Shown here in pieces: positions 1 through 11,866 of a DNA stretch of 64,000 nt. The DNA is from Taiwanofungus camphoratus. Its lineage: Eukaryota; Basidiomycota; Agaricomycetes; Polyporales; Taiwanofungaceae. Each line of letters opens with the position of its first letter. Positions within the stretch are counted from its first letter, which is position 1. The DNA is taken from the NCBI GenBank assembly GCA_003999685.1, contig CP021223.1, positions 2,790,001-2,854,000 on the forward strand, in the 5' to 3' direction. Made by a program: the position numbers and the translations under genes. A model generated the notes under the pieces. The model saw nothing but the letters and a program-made list of their open reading frames with translations. It made no database searches and was not told where the DNA came from.

Positions 1-2325
1 GTTCATTCTTTCGGCGGTTCGCTTGATGGAATATGTCGCACGCCATGTTGCCAATAACACAAGAGCATCAGAGACAATCGCGGATACTCGCGTGACAATG
101 GTAACTGCAGACCGACTAGTGTCAATACTTTCTAGAGATGTACGGATCCGTCAGGCCTTACGTCTGTTCCTTGACAGTCAGTACTCAGGATAGCAAAGTA
201 ACCAAATTTGACGAACTTATCTGAAGTAGCAAGGGACACTTGGGCTACCACTGTACAGCTTGTGTATGAGGGCGGAGGTAATGTGAATGTAACTAACACC
301 TCTGTGGTAAATCGATACTAATGACGAGAATGATAGATCTGCAAGCAACGTTCCAGAAGAGACGCCTTACAATGTTTGTCGCAAAGGGGACAGAGCCGAA
401 TAGAAATACAACGGATGAAACCCGCCAATCACGACCACTGATAGCATAAACCCGAAGAGCTGATATTACTAGCCAAAAGAGTTAGCTAGACAACCAGGTT
501 CAGATAGCCCTCATGTGTATTACCTGCTACGACAAGATAGAATAAACAACCGCAACCATTTGCTATTTGGCCGAGGATATAAAGACTAAATATTGACAGA
601 ATGTCAGCATACATGTGCACTATCGGTAAAGTTTCAGTGCGGACCTCTGGAAGAGAGTTCAGTCCACCGGACTAAGAAAAACGTAATGGAAGTACATCCG
701 TACCTTACAGTGGGCACTCAGCATGATTACGAATTGCAGAACCAGATAAGACATTGCAAGGTATCGGTTCAAAACGTATAGGATGTTTGCACTCGTCAGT
801 CTCCGGTGCCACACAACTTCAAGTTCCTGGCCAATAGTGATGGACCAGTCATACAGCAACAGAGCTTACAGGAATATGGATGAAATCAGAAATGATTACA
901 GCAGGAACTAATGCGCTACATGGGCGATAGCCTTACCAAAGTTAGCCGCGATACAATAGTTTTGTGCAGTCCTGTAAATAATATGTCAACAACGAAGCTA
1001 ACTCTCGTGATATAAAATCATGTCTGTACGCTTGTTGGACGATGAGTGTAATTTGTTCTAGTGCACTTGCAGACGACATTATACTGAGTTGATCCAGCCA
1101 GACCACTTGCACGGGACTGTGACGCAGGTCAAGTTGTTAGAAGGCAGCTAGTTAGGCAACCATCCAAAATTCATCCCAGGCTCTTATATCGCTCTGAGGC
1201 CTTTTAAGGAAGACAAGGCGCCGAATACACTTACAAGTTCCGGGTCACAATGGATGAATCAAAGTCTGCGATGCTCGGGCTGGAGGTCGTACTTACTCTG
1301 GCATCCCAACGTCGGCCCGGACAAAGTAGACGCCGGTCCGTGATCGGGATAGCCTGATCTATTCAACCGGTTGGAGCATTTACCACCGTGTACCTCCAAT
1401 GTACCTCTACATAAGGTTACGGAAAGTTGGCAATGTAGTTCCTAGTAGACAAATGCAGTCATGCAATGGCAGCATTCGATACCAACTACAGCCCTTCTGT
1501 TTCTTGAGATCTGATAAGGCAAGCGATTCCATGTTCACGACCTAAGGCACCTTTGACAGATGATTGTACACCACTGTTCTGATGAACAAAACAATACAGA
1601 TACAGCATGCTGACACCCAAGTTTCATGTCAAATTGTGAATAGACGCTGGAGTATAGCTACCCTGATTGATGGATAATTGGGGCTGTTTTGCACATCCAA
1701 GTCGGCGAGTTTGGGACAGCGCCCATGAGCCCAGTGCCCTTAAGGCCGCTGAGGTCAGAGAAGGACAAGTCATTAGTTTCTTACACGATTGTGGTAAAAT
1801 AAGAATGAAAGGTATCAGCTTGAATGTCACTGACTGTGTTCACTCCCTCACCTCGTCGGCAAACAAGGAGCTTGTCTGTAGTGAGATGCCCCTGAATTGA
1901 CCATGTTTTCTCTGTTTATTCACTGCGGGCAGTTCAAATCTTGATGCAATGCGGCATCTATTCCCAGAGTCCGACATAACATCGAAGCCTTCCTAATATG
2001 ACCACAGACGATTCAAGAGGATGATATCAGGTTGTGAACAGCATTTCTAGACTTCATGCTGATGCCACTGAATACATGGTTACGGGGGACGGCGTGGGTG
2101 TCAATCAAGAACGTCATTAAGACTGGCGTTGGGTACTTCGGGAAACATTGCAGATAAACAGGTGTGTCTTAGAAACTGTCTTCGAAAATTCCTGTCCTCG
2201 ACCCAGCATTCGAACACCACCTTTAGGCCTGCGCCACGAGAACCGGCAACTAGTCTTCGTTAAATGAGACAGAAAGAGAGAGGCTGATACACACCTTGGA
2301 TTATATTTTCTGTCAATCACCTACC
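1..2325. other. Intergenic stretch, no gene seen
   Basis: Both strands are broken by frequent stops. The longest open frames (about 60-77 codons near 600-860, 1624-1900 and 2117-2320) have no recognisable motif, no consistent splice signals and no coding-like composition. No repeat, tRNA-like fold or terminal inverted repeat was noticed by eye. It may be old decayed sequence, but nothing identifies its origin. Confidence 0.5.
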
Positions 2326-2659
2326 TCATGAAACCCTCGGAAGCTTGGCCGCCTCTCCGTTCGCCTTCCTCCTCCCGCCCAACATCAGATCGACATAGTC
2401 TGCACCGCCAAGGAGAGGTCCCCCTGCGTCATTATTTCTGCGTTTACCAGCCTTAGCCTTTAGCCCTGCACGTTTTTTCTGCTCGTGTGGAGTAGGTACA
2501 GCAGTACTGAGTTTTAGAGGAGGATGTAGTACGTCTGGGAGGGCCACGCTAGTCGTCTTTTTTTGCTATATGCCATCAACTAATTAGAATATCGATATAT
2601 AAGACCTGGGGCGAACATACTTGGGACGTTCTCTTGTGCAATTTTGCACTGCGTCCCAT
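2326..2659 (-). CDS. Small basic conserved-looking protein, two exons
   Basis: Exon 1 is 2659-2621 and exon 2 is 2565-2326. They are joined over a 55-nt intron (2620-2566) with a GTATGT donor and TATAG acceptor, giving 92 aa in phase. The protein opens MGRSAKLHKRTSQ and is rich in Lys and Arg (HEQKKRAGLKAKAGKRR). A glycine-rich stretch, GGPLLGGADYVDLMLGGRRK, follows near residues 60-80. I do not recognise the family. The composition and size resemble small nucleolar or RNA-binding proteins, which is inference only. The start is chosen because it is the only ATG that splices in phase to the coding-like second exon. A different 5' exon cannot be excluded. Confidence 0.6.
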
Positions 2660-4192
2660 GGGGCTCAGGTGCGAAGCATACACGGAGTTGAGGTTCGATT
2701 AACAAAGTATGTATTTGGGTTGATCACGATACTTATTTAAGTAAGAAGCGCACTGGCAGGTGTGCGATATTCCTCAACTTCCTAAGTCCGGTGTTGGCGC
2801 CAGCATCGCATTCCATAGCTTTCACAACAATCACAACGATGGATACGTGTGTAGTCTACAGATCAACCTCAGCCAGAATGCTGGCTAACAATAAGGGATG
2901 ATTTTGCAGGCTTCAATCGTGTATATTATCACCGGTTTGAAAATGGGTGATTCTATATTTGCATCATGTTTAATCCAATCCATTTGATAGGTTGGAAAAT
3001 GGATAGGACGCAGTGAACGTGTGCCCAACGCCGGCGTGGAATAGGACAGGAAGTGTATGCATTTGGTGCGACAAGTGAGCCGCCATTAGAGAAATTTGAA
3101 AATGTTGTGTAGGCAACATGAGAAAGGGTAATGACAACGGCGATGGGAGAACCGTGGGACTCATCATGGCTGACAATGAGCTCTATAATTTTTGGCCATA
3201 TTTGGTTGAATCATCAACACTGTGATATTGTTGTCTTGAGAACAAAACATAACCTTTTGGGGTGACTTGGGACGAAAGGTCCGCATACCGTGACCAAAGC
3301 TTTCAAAAGCAGCTGAAAAAAAGGGGTGAAATGATATAAACATACGAGTTTTTTTTTGTTGCCAGCATCTTGTGCAGTTTGAGTTCTTTTCGCATGTAAC
3401 AATTGTAATAGCTTCAGTAGAATTCAGACAATAGGAACGTTTCTCTATGTGCTTGGCCTGCTTTTTCAACCCAAGTAGGATTATCCAGTGGTTGCCTGTA
3501 TGATTATCTGCTGGGTGTGGAAATGTCAAATATTGGCCTGGAGAACGTAGCAAGGATGGACTTTTATAGGGCTCTGACATGAGGTTAGATGCATTTGCGA
3601 CGCCGCAGCGATACGTGCAGTTCGTTTTCAACGGATAAATCGCGACCGAGATGGTGCTATTGTAATATGAACGCTGGATTACATTGTATGCTAAAGATAT
3701 TGAAACGTTATTACAAAATTGATGAAAGCGATGGACGCACTGCAAAAATTACAGGAAGAACGCCACGGAAGAGACCAAGGACGCTATAGATGGCGAAGGG
3801 TGCATCGGGACCAGACCAGGGTGGTCTTCGGTAGTTGTTTGGCTAGAAAGTTATCGTAACTACAGCTTGTAAGTCAAATGATTTTTATCAGCGAATGAGC
3901 AACTGTCAATGCAATTCACTTGAGAAGCACATAAAGTATGTCGGTGGTCAACGATGATTCAAGACCGTCACTAGTCATAATGATACATGATTGAGGCAAG
4001 TTACGTGTACAACCGTTGGATTGCCGCAGTATTCTCAACTCAAGCAGCGCGACAAAAAATGTGTACCCTTAATTTCTGGTAGCTTACCTCTCTCCTCCAC
4101 CCCTTTGCGATTATGCACACGATGGAGGTCATGAGAGGCGACGGAACTCGAATCTCGATGAATCCCGGTACAGACTTGGTGTGAAACTCGCG
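2660..4192. other. Intergenic stretch, no supported gene
   Basis: A 193-codon minus-strand open frame (3745-3164) and a 66-codon plus-strand frame (3589-3789) occur here. Neither shows a domain, coding-like composition or splice context that I can defend. A short plus-strand start at 3165 reads only 17 codons. Unresolved small spliced exons are possible. Confidence 0.4.
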
Positions 4193-4704
4193 TCATCGCT
4201 CTCGCTCTTGGATAGCACCATTCCAGAGCACCATGTCTAGGTCTGGAACTGCTTTCAGCACAATGGCACTGAGCATGAGATGGGGATCTACTTGTGTCGG
4301 GCGCGCATGTAGAGGAAGAGTGGGAAGTGGCAGGGCGCTCTGATGAGACAAACTCAGGTATGCAACATCTGCAAGTCAGAAAAGTTGCTCTCAGGACGTA
4401 CTGGTAGCTCCTCAAGATATCCCAGCGCTGCAACAACACTGTTATTTTCTCGCAGCCAGGCATGCGACTCCACCGGATCAAGACAAAGAGATGTGTTAAC
4501 GAAAACAGCACTGTCTTCATCAACAAGAAGCAGAATTGCAGATTTAGGATCATATGCAAGCATTCTGCAGAAGCTGATTCAGTGAGCTGAATAAATGTCC
4601 TGAGGCATAAACAACCGTCCGGCCACCCTGAGTTTCCGCGAAACCAGTTTGGGTGTGATTGACGATATTCTGATGGGAGTAGCAGCTTCGACTTGCTGCG
4701 GCAT
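4193..4704 (-). CDS. TEN1: TEN1-like telomere-capping (CST complex) OB-fold protein
   Basis: Three exons (4704-4613, 4564-4402, 4339-4193) with introns of 48 and 62 nt encode 133 aa in phase. The order of elements fits TEN1 OB folds. An N-terminal strand region reads LVSRKLRVAGRL. Next come AYDPKSAILLLVDEDSAVFV, a VNTSLCLDP segment and a VVAALGYLEEL strand. A C-terminal helix follows (HLMLSAIVLKAVPDLDMVLW, then NGAIQERER). In the CST complex TEN1 binds STN1 and helps cap telomeres and restart fill-in synthesis. This is known for the family, while the assignment rests on my recognition of the fold pattern. The second intron is needed: without it the frame ends after a short tail and loses the helix. 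It is transcribed away from the F-box gene at 5284, about 0.58 kb off. Confidence 0.62.
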
Positions 4705-5283
4705 GACGGTAAAGATTTGGGCAAAGCTTTGACCTTCATACACTTTGGGATATAATCATGATTTCCTATGTGTGAAGACCATGCTAGAACGTTGGGTGGT
4801 GGATGGTGGAAGGTCGACGTTGGCGGCGCTTGCCGATGACCAACCAGTGATTGAGATATTACAATATTTACTTACTCGTTTCTCTAGTAATCCCATTCCC
4901 TGAATCTCGCACAGCAAGCTCGAGGCCTTCAGGTATCATTTTTGCTTGTGTACTCCTCTTTTGCTGGGCTTATCCAATGTACTCTCAGTTTTACCGCTGC
5001 ATCTCGAATTTGAAGCCCGGATCCGCCAATTTATTCCTATTTGACTGTAACACACTCGCAAGGGATCCGGAAGCCCCTTCAGGGGTCTGATTTAATAGGA
5101 CGCGGACTGGATTACCAGGACGAGAGCGGAATCTCTACGTAGTCGACTTCAGGTTGGTGAGATGTGCAAATGCAGTCTAGTCGGCCTACTCCTGAACTCG
5201 TCTAGACAAGTGTAGCACGCAGATCCCCCCGCTCGAGGTTTCTGCCGTATCGGAAGCCACTCCTCATAGACTAGTGAGGTAGC
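4705..5283. promoter_or_regulatory. Shared upstream region of TEN1-like and F-box genes
   Basis: These 579 bp separate two divergently transcribed starts, so they should hold both promoters. No clear TATA box at a useful distance or recognisable operator was seen. The region has no credible coding frame. Confidence 0.4.
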
Positions 5284-7127
5284 ATGCACAAGCGTGCTCT
5301 GTCCCCCTCCCCCCTTCCTCCCCCTAAACGACTGCACATTTCATCTCCAGCTAAGTCGCACGCCTCTCCTACGCATGCTCCACAATGCAGCTTCGACGCT
5401 CTGCTCTACGATGAAATCGTGCTTGCCATATTCTCCTACTTGTCATGGACAGACCTGTGTGCCATTCAGTCAATCAATAGAAACTGGTCGAGGCTGTCAC
5501 TCGACAATCAGGTATATATCCCTCCTCAGCGTTTCCATCGAGCAGTTCATCGTTGAACGCCTAGTAGTTATGGAAAGCCCTATACCTGAGTGAGTACGGG
5601 CGGACTAGGCTCCGTGGGGTCAGGGGCTTCATTGGCCGTAACGATGGCCGAGAAGTCAGGCCACTGCCAGGAAGAGCAAAATCAGAAGATATAAAAGATT
5701 GGAAGTGGATGTTTCGGATTAGTGCGAACTGGCGCACAGGTGGGATACAACACGCCGTTTCAGAAATCGTACTCATTCTCACTTTTCCACCAGGCCGCTG
5801 CTCTGTCGAGTTACTAGACACGGGTATCGAACATACTCTTCCGAGGGCGGCCCTGCCAACGCCGAATCTAGAGGACTACTTATCACAAGAACAGACCTTT
5901 GTGCTATTGGCCGGCAACATCACTATAATCGCATCGTCGCGCATGTCCTCGTCGCCTGTTATCTCACTTACGACACCGGCTCACGAAACATATACAATGC
6001 ATTGCCCATCGACTCGATCAGCGAGTTCAACCCAGCTCACGGCGCTTGCGCTCGATCAGTCGCCTCCTACATCTGCCCAGCATGTTCGCTTAGTTGCCTT
6101 TCTGTCCACAGGCGAATATGTTATATTCTCAATCAACCATCACACGCTAGCACACTCCTCTCGAGTGCTTACCTATGTTCCGTCGGGGAAGAGCTCGCGC
6201 ACATCTCCCATATCACAAGCAGTCTATCATCACCCCGTCCTCATTACACTTTCACAGTCCTTTCACCTCTCGCTCTACGACCTATCTTCCAACACGGTCA
6301 CACATACACAGACGCTCACGTCATTTACTTCTTACCCACCTAGCTCGCTTGTTCTTTCAACCCCTACACCTTCTACATATAAGCTTGTTCTTGCTTATGC
6401 AATCCCTGTCTATCCTGCACACTGGAGCGTCGGAGCAACGGAGTTTATTATTACTCGTGGATCCTCCTCTCGTATCACTGTTTCTGCAACACGCACGACC
6501 CGCGCTATCGACATGCCTCAAGGATGGATAGACGAACACAAGTTGCGTGCAGTACGCGAGCAATGGGGTCGCAAGGTCGCTCGGGTCGCAGATACGCAGA
6601 CTGACGGAAAGTGGGTTGTCCTTGCGCCGGGCGTACCGCTCAAACTACCTAGCAAGGAAAGACATTCACAAACACCATCTTATCCATCTTCATCCACCTC
6701 GTCGCCGCTTTCGAGCCTCTGGCAAACACCTGCATCACCCTACGCCTCATCAAGTCTGTATTCTGCTAGCGCGCTGCAGCTGTACCGTCTCCACTTACCT
6801 GCTTCTATCTCTCCCTCTTCCATGCCGAAACTGACTTTCGTGCGAAGCCTACATGGGCAGATTGGCCCGGTGGCCGCTCTTTCACTCGCGGATGGGCGAT
6901 GTGTAAGTCTCGGTGTGAACGGGAGTATCTGGGTATGGGATCTCGAGGGCGGGACGGGTGCAGAGGTATCGAACGGAATAGATATGCTTAGATCTTTCGA
7001 GAGTCAGGATGGGGAGGCAGAGAGATTAAAAGCGGCGATGGCGATCAAAGGAACGGTGACATTTGATGAGAGAAGGATTATTAGCACGGATTGTGACGGT
7101 GTACACGTCCGAAGATTTGACATCTAG
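5284..7127 (+). CDS. F-box protein with WD40-like C-terminal part
   Basis: Exons are 5284-5511, 5568-5739 and 5794-7127, giving 577 aa. An F-box lies near residues 36-76 (FDALLYDEIVLAIFSYLSW, then DLCAIQSINRNWSRL). It is followed by LWKALYLSEYG and DWKWMFRISANWRTG, a linker typical of F-box/WD proteins. Toward the C-terminus, near residues 465-510, a WD-like blade reads GPVAALSLADGRCVSLG and GSIWVWDLEGG. F-box proteins recruit substrates to SCF ubiquitin ligases through Skp1. The target here is unknown. The first intron (56 nt) restores the frame that would stop at residue 90. The second (54 nt) is a multiple of three, so retention would insert 18 residues without a frameshift. Ser/Thr/Pro-rich stretches near residue 365 look disordered. 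Confidence 0.8.
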
Positions 7128-7219
7128 TCCTTTCCTATCTATCAAACTCGTACAGCGGCATGGTTGTAAAGTGTGTTGTAAAGATTGCGAAGACCTTGTA
7201 CTCCAGAATATTGAATTAT

Positions 7220-10200
7220 CTAAAGTACTTGAGTGAAGAATGACTCGCCATCTGTTTCTTGGACATTCCCATAACCGTCGAGAATGCCAGTCTCCTGCAT
7301 CAATGACATCCACTGATTATTCATGTCCTCATCTGCGGGATATGATGCTGCATTGAGCAAGTCGGTGGTCATCTGTGTATTGCTGGGCGTGGAAGATGAG
7401 AATGCGTTATTAAACTGCGGATCTGCAAGCAGGCCCTGCAGAAAATCCATATCGCCAGGTGGAAAGCTTTCCGGCATTGGCGTTTGCAATTGAGGTTGTG
7501 TGGAGGACACCTCCGAATCCAAAGTCTTCGATCCTGATTGCGCAGTTGTCGCCAAAGCAGAAAGTGGAATCTGAGAAAGGTACTCCATCAGGAGTGGATG
7601 GACCTCATTCAGTGTCTCCATGTTGGATTGCGAGGGTGACGCGCCGTCGGTAGTGGTGGGTGTCGTACGCGGAGAGAAAGGTGCTAGCGTATTCGCCTCC
7701 TCCGAACATCCCTTCGGGTTAACTGTTGTCACTTTCTGCATTTTTCTTGACAACGCCTTTGTTTGCAATACTTGTGTTTGCCCCCCGAAAAGCGCGAGGC
7801 CATCTAACCCAGGCTTGGGGTAAAGTCCAATAGGCATAATTTGCTTATCCCGGTATTCTGCGTACGCTTTTGTGGCTTTATCTTTCAGCTTGAGTAACAA
7901 TGGCTGTACAATGCAGATAGAAATCAATCCATGAATACGTGGAGATAGCGGTAGGCATACCGAGCCTTGTCGTGCGCGGAAAGACTGAGCAGCGCCCCTC
8001 TCAAAAATGCCCACTGCAAGCTCTGTATCCGCCAAGGCACTGGATGCCATGCTGGAATTGGGATTACGAGCCACTGTGGCGCCTCTTATCATCTATGCAA
8101 CGGCGGTTTGAGTCAGTAAACAGTGAATGCGTGCCTAGAGAAGTGCCTACTGCAGCGGAAAATGCATGCGTCCACATATTCCAGAACCGGCTACTCAATT
8201 CACTAGAACCTTCGTAATGATGAGCAAAAGTCTTTAGAAAGGTTGATGCACTGCGGTTTGCGGCCAAGAACGAAGGCGCAAAAGGGCTAGATAGCGGGTT
8301 TGTCGGTTTTTCCAGTAATGTCTGCGCAAAATATGTCCTGTGGATGTAGATCATGGCTGCTTCAGAGCTCTAGTAGATATAGATTATAGCCAAGGGAAGG
8401 CGGACTCAACCAAGAGGGCTATATTGTGACATATAATATTTTATCATGCTTAACGCGGGATTATTGAATTCGTCCTCATCTGGCTTAAGGTATAGCTTGA
8501 TCGAGGGAAGCTCTGACTGGCGAATCTTGCGGTCGAGATCAAGAATCGCAGCATAACTCGGAGGCTTTGCACTTAAAGCTACTTCACCAATCTGCGATAC
8601 AACATCGCGGAAAAGGACCATTTTACAATGCCAGTCTGTGAGGGAGATGGCTATTTAGCCCCCTTTGTAGTGCACGTAACATAAGACTTACATCCTTGTC
8701 TCACTTCGCCATTTGCGTCGACTGACTGTTCGTCATCAAAGGGAAGTTCGCAATCGACCTGAGTGAGCTGGATCGTGGGAGGACGTCCCAGTGCCATACA
8801 CTGAAAATGCGTTTGCACAAGTTCTAGACGGAGATCGCTGCGTGAGTACGCACGTGAGTCATTTCGAAACGAATTATCTCCCAGAATAGGTTCCGTCGTC
8901 TTTGAACAATTTTCTCATCAAGTTTCCACCGCCTACTCTCGCGATCTATGTCCAAAGTCAGTTCGAAACACCATTCATTCACATATAAACTCACGGAGGC
9001 CTATCTACTCAAAGAGGAAGGCATAGTATGAATGTGTTGTAAAACCGACAAGGACGTGAAACGTACACTTTGAGCAAGCTTCGCAGCTAGAGAAATTAAG
9101 GACCACGCGCTCTCAATGGTGTGCCGTTGACCACAAAGACTTTGATATCCCGACATCAAAACGAGAGCCTGTACAGTCTCTATATCAGGCGAGTCGAATA
9201 TTGTATGCACAGACAATGCAGCCCGCCCTAGCCGATGGTACATCTCAGCTTCTGCGCTGCATGGTGGTAACGTCAAGTCCACAAGAGCCCCAACAGCCAG
9301 TATGAGAAACAGAACAGCCAGAAGATGCGGACGTCGCCTCGCGGCCGATGCTGAAGGCTGATCAGACTTCTTAGCTTTAGAGGGATCCTTGATAGAATTG
9401 TAGATCGGAATGAGTATGTCGTCGATGAGTTCATCCCTTTTAATTGGCCTACACCATACAGCAAAATGTGCCAGGTAGGTCTCACACAGGGCCCAGGCAC
9501 GAGGTTGAGGTGGAAGGTATGATTTGAGCTTGTCGATGGCCATCTCATGGTCGTCGTCGATATTGGCAAAGGGAAAAGATTGCGATAGGTTGGTTAGATC
9601 GAGTGGCAACGATGTAATCTCTTCCACCTCAGCGTCCACAGCAAGCTTGAATCGATCTATCATGAAAAACGTCTTCTCGAAGTGATCGGTAAGGACGACC
9701 ATTGCAGCGAATGAGATCACACACCTCCGATCCCCCTGAACGCCCGATAAATTTTGTCTCCCCATTATCACCAATTGTGAGGGTCCCCAATGCATCTATC
9801 GATTGCGATAGGGCCTCTCTCGTGCTTTCTTCGTCTGTTGACCTGCTCAGCTCAGGACCGAATTTGACGGCAAGCAATTCATCTCGTAGCAATGGATGGG
9901 GCTCGTCCGAGACTCCTGACTGGAACATGGCGAGTGCATCTTCTAGCTGTCGTATTCGTTCACTCATTTCCGCAATTTTGCGGTGCAGTTGTTCAGTATC
10001 GGCGAGGACGAACCTGTAAAGATCCGTACGTGTACTGAACAAGAACGAGTAAAATCACTGCACACCTTGTACCTTGCCCTGTAGACAGACTTCCTGAACA
10101 AAGAGTGAACTAGGTAGATTAACATAAGTCACAAATCGGGCGTACCATTTGGGCATATGGTTGTACAACCTCTTCGGACACATGTACTACATGGAACTTT

Positions 10201-10393
10201 CTTGTCACATTTCAGCTTCAATCTAACATGGGTCAGCATGAGTGGGCCCATACAATTTTTGCAACCTCACGACTACCTACCGTCTGCATTCTGCACACGA
10301 GATCTCACCGCGAGCGCGTCTGAGGTCAGTCTCCTCCTCAGTATAGTATTTTCGCGATGACGCCCGTCGTGTTTCAGAGCGTTCAGCAGGCAT
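7220..10393 (-). CDS. Zn2Cys6 transcription factor, paralogue A
   Basis: Twelve exons encode 856 aa: 10393-10281, 10222-10146, 10093-10066, 10013-9725, 9672-9067, 9004-8995, 8945-8854, 8800-8692, 8635-8411, 8356-8151, 8092-7961 and 7903-7220. The zinc cluster (residues about 33-63) reads CAECRR, LKLKCDKKVPC, STC, VRRGCTTIC, with spacing C-X2-C-X6-C-X5-C-X2-C-X8-C. A likely dimerisation coiled coil follows (TEQLHRKIAEMSERIRQLED). The middle part has fungal-specific transcription-factor features (HLLAVLFLILAVGALVDL, GRAALSVHTIF). The C-terminal WMSLMQETGILD motif is shared with paralogue B and may be an activation or docking segment. The exon count and most exon lengths match paralogue B, including a 10-nt exon. 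The exon 5 acceptor (AAG, ending 9673) is less certain. The target genes are unknown. Confidence 0.85.
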
Positions 10394-10617
10394 TGGGGAA
10401 TGGAAATCAGGAGCTGCAATATTTACAGTTTCCGTAGCGCACTGATTTTTCTGCGGACAAGTGACTGTGTATCTGATCGGAATAGAACAGAAGCGTAGAA
10501 TATCGCGGGTCCAAAAGTAAACAAATAAATGGTATTGACTAAACTTGACTCTTAACTGCTCTCGCCGCTCGGCAAAGTATCTCAGAACGGCCGCTCAACG
10601 GCGTGTGTTTAACAACC
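10394..10617. promoter_or_regulatory. Bidirectional promoter between regulator A and WDR83-like gene
   Basis: Only 224 bp separate the two divergent start codons (10393 minus, 10618 plus), so promoter elements must be shared or overlapping. No specific binding site is called. A Zn2Cys6 autoregulatory site could lie here, but I see no clean CGG-spaced pair that I would defend. Confidence 0.5.
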
Positions 10618-11866
10618 ATGGCACCGTCTCGCGGGCCCGTTGTCCTTGCGCGTGATCTTCATATCACTCTCAAGAATCATAAAGGACCGGTGCATGTAGT
10701 TCGCTACGCCAAAGGAACCGCGAAATACATCCTCACTGGCGGCCAGGATCGCTCTGTGCGGCTGTGGAATCCGGACTTGGGCACCGAGATCAAAACTTAC
10801 ACTGCGCATGGCTACGAGGTCCTATCTATCAGTGTGTGAGTCTCTCTAATGCCGTGGCTAAGTTGCCTGGAGATGAATTAGAAGTTACAGGTCTCATGAC
10901 AATAGCAAGTTCGCCTCCTCGGGGGGCGACCGTTCCGTATTCTTGTGGGATGTCATTGCCGGAACTACGATCAGGAGAATTTCTGGCCACATGGGCAAAA
11001 TCTTTACTGTCGAGTTCAACGAGGATGCGAGTATAGTGGCTAGTGGTAAGTCGTTGTCTCATAATTCATAACGTCCCACGACGACCATGTCAGCGGTCTG
11101 TTAGGTTCCTATGACTCCACAGTACGACTGTGGGATCTGCGGTGTGTCGGTAATCGTAGTCTTGGTCGGTCAATATCTTATTTTATCGATGTTCAGGTCT
11201 CAAAACCGTCAGGCCATCCAGACACTCGACGATGCTCGTGATGCAGTGCAGACTCTGCACGTTGGCCCTACGTCTATCATCACGGGTTCGGTGGATGGAT
11301 ATGTCCGTACCTATGACCTGCGCATGGGTGTGCTGCGTGCAGACTTCATTGGTCGTGAGTTATTCGATCTTGTCGACATTTCTGAGCCGCCTCTGACTGT
11401 TCAAATGCACCGCGAAGATCCTGTTACAGCGGTGGTCCCTTCCCAGGACGGTCAGACGTACCTTGCGACCACACTCGATGCGCATGTGCGCCTGATGGAT
11501 ATGTCTACGGGAAAAATGCTCAATGAATTCACTGGCCATGCGAATTCATCATACCGCTGCCGCGCATGCTTCGGGCACGGCGAAGCTAGTGTCGTCTGTG
11601 GCGACGAGAAGGGAATGATATGGGCATGGGACCTGCTTGATGTACGCTACTCGTTGTTCTTATTCTGTGCCCTGTTCTGCCGCTGAGTTGTCCTGCATTC
11701 TCAGACCGCTCCCCTTCAGCCTAATCCTCCGCCCAAAGTTCACGGGAAGGTTATTACTTGGGTGGAGCACCACCCGATTGACGCAGGTGAACTTGTTACA
11801 TCCAGCGCAGATGGAACAGTCAAAGTGTGGCGACATCCGAATGCAGATACACAGAACGTACAATGA
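10618..11866 (+). CDS. WDR83/MORG1-like WD40 repeat protein
   Basis: Six exons (10618-10835, 10891-11045, 11105-11141, 11197-11354, 11418-11641, 11705-11866) give 317 aa, the usual WDR83 length. It is a compact seven-bladed WD40 protein. Blade motifs include GPVHVVRYAKGTAKYILTGG then DRSVRLWNPDLG, ASSGGDRSVFLWDV, GSYDSTVRLWDLR, GSVDGYVRTYDLRMG, ATTLDAHVRLMDMSTGK, CGDEKGMIWAWDL and SSADGTVKVW. In animals WDR83 scaffolds MAPK signalling and associates with the spliceosome. The fungal role is likely scaffolding. The fourth intron (11355-11417) is 63 nt, a multiple of three, with an AAG acceptor. Splicing restores the conserved HPVTAVVPSQDGQT strand. This conserved gene sits between two paralogous regulators. 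Confidence 0.9.

Noticed and set aside
3164-3745. 193-codon minus-strand open frame
   Set aside because: No domain, odd Cys/His/Asn composition and no splice context or homology pattern. It is likely a chance frame in non-coding DNA.
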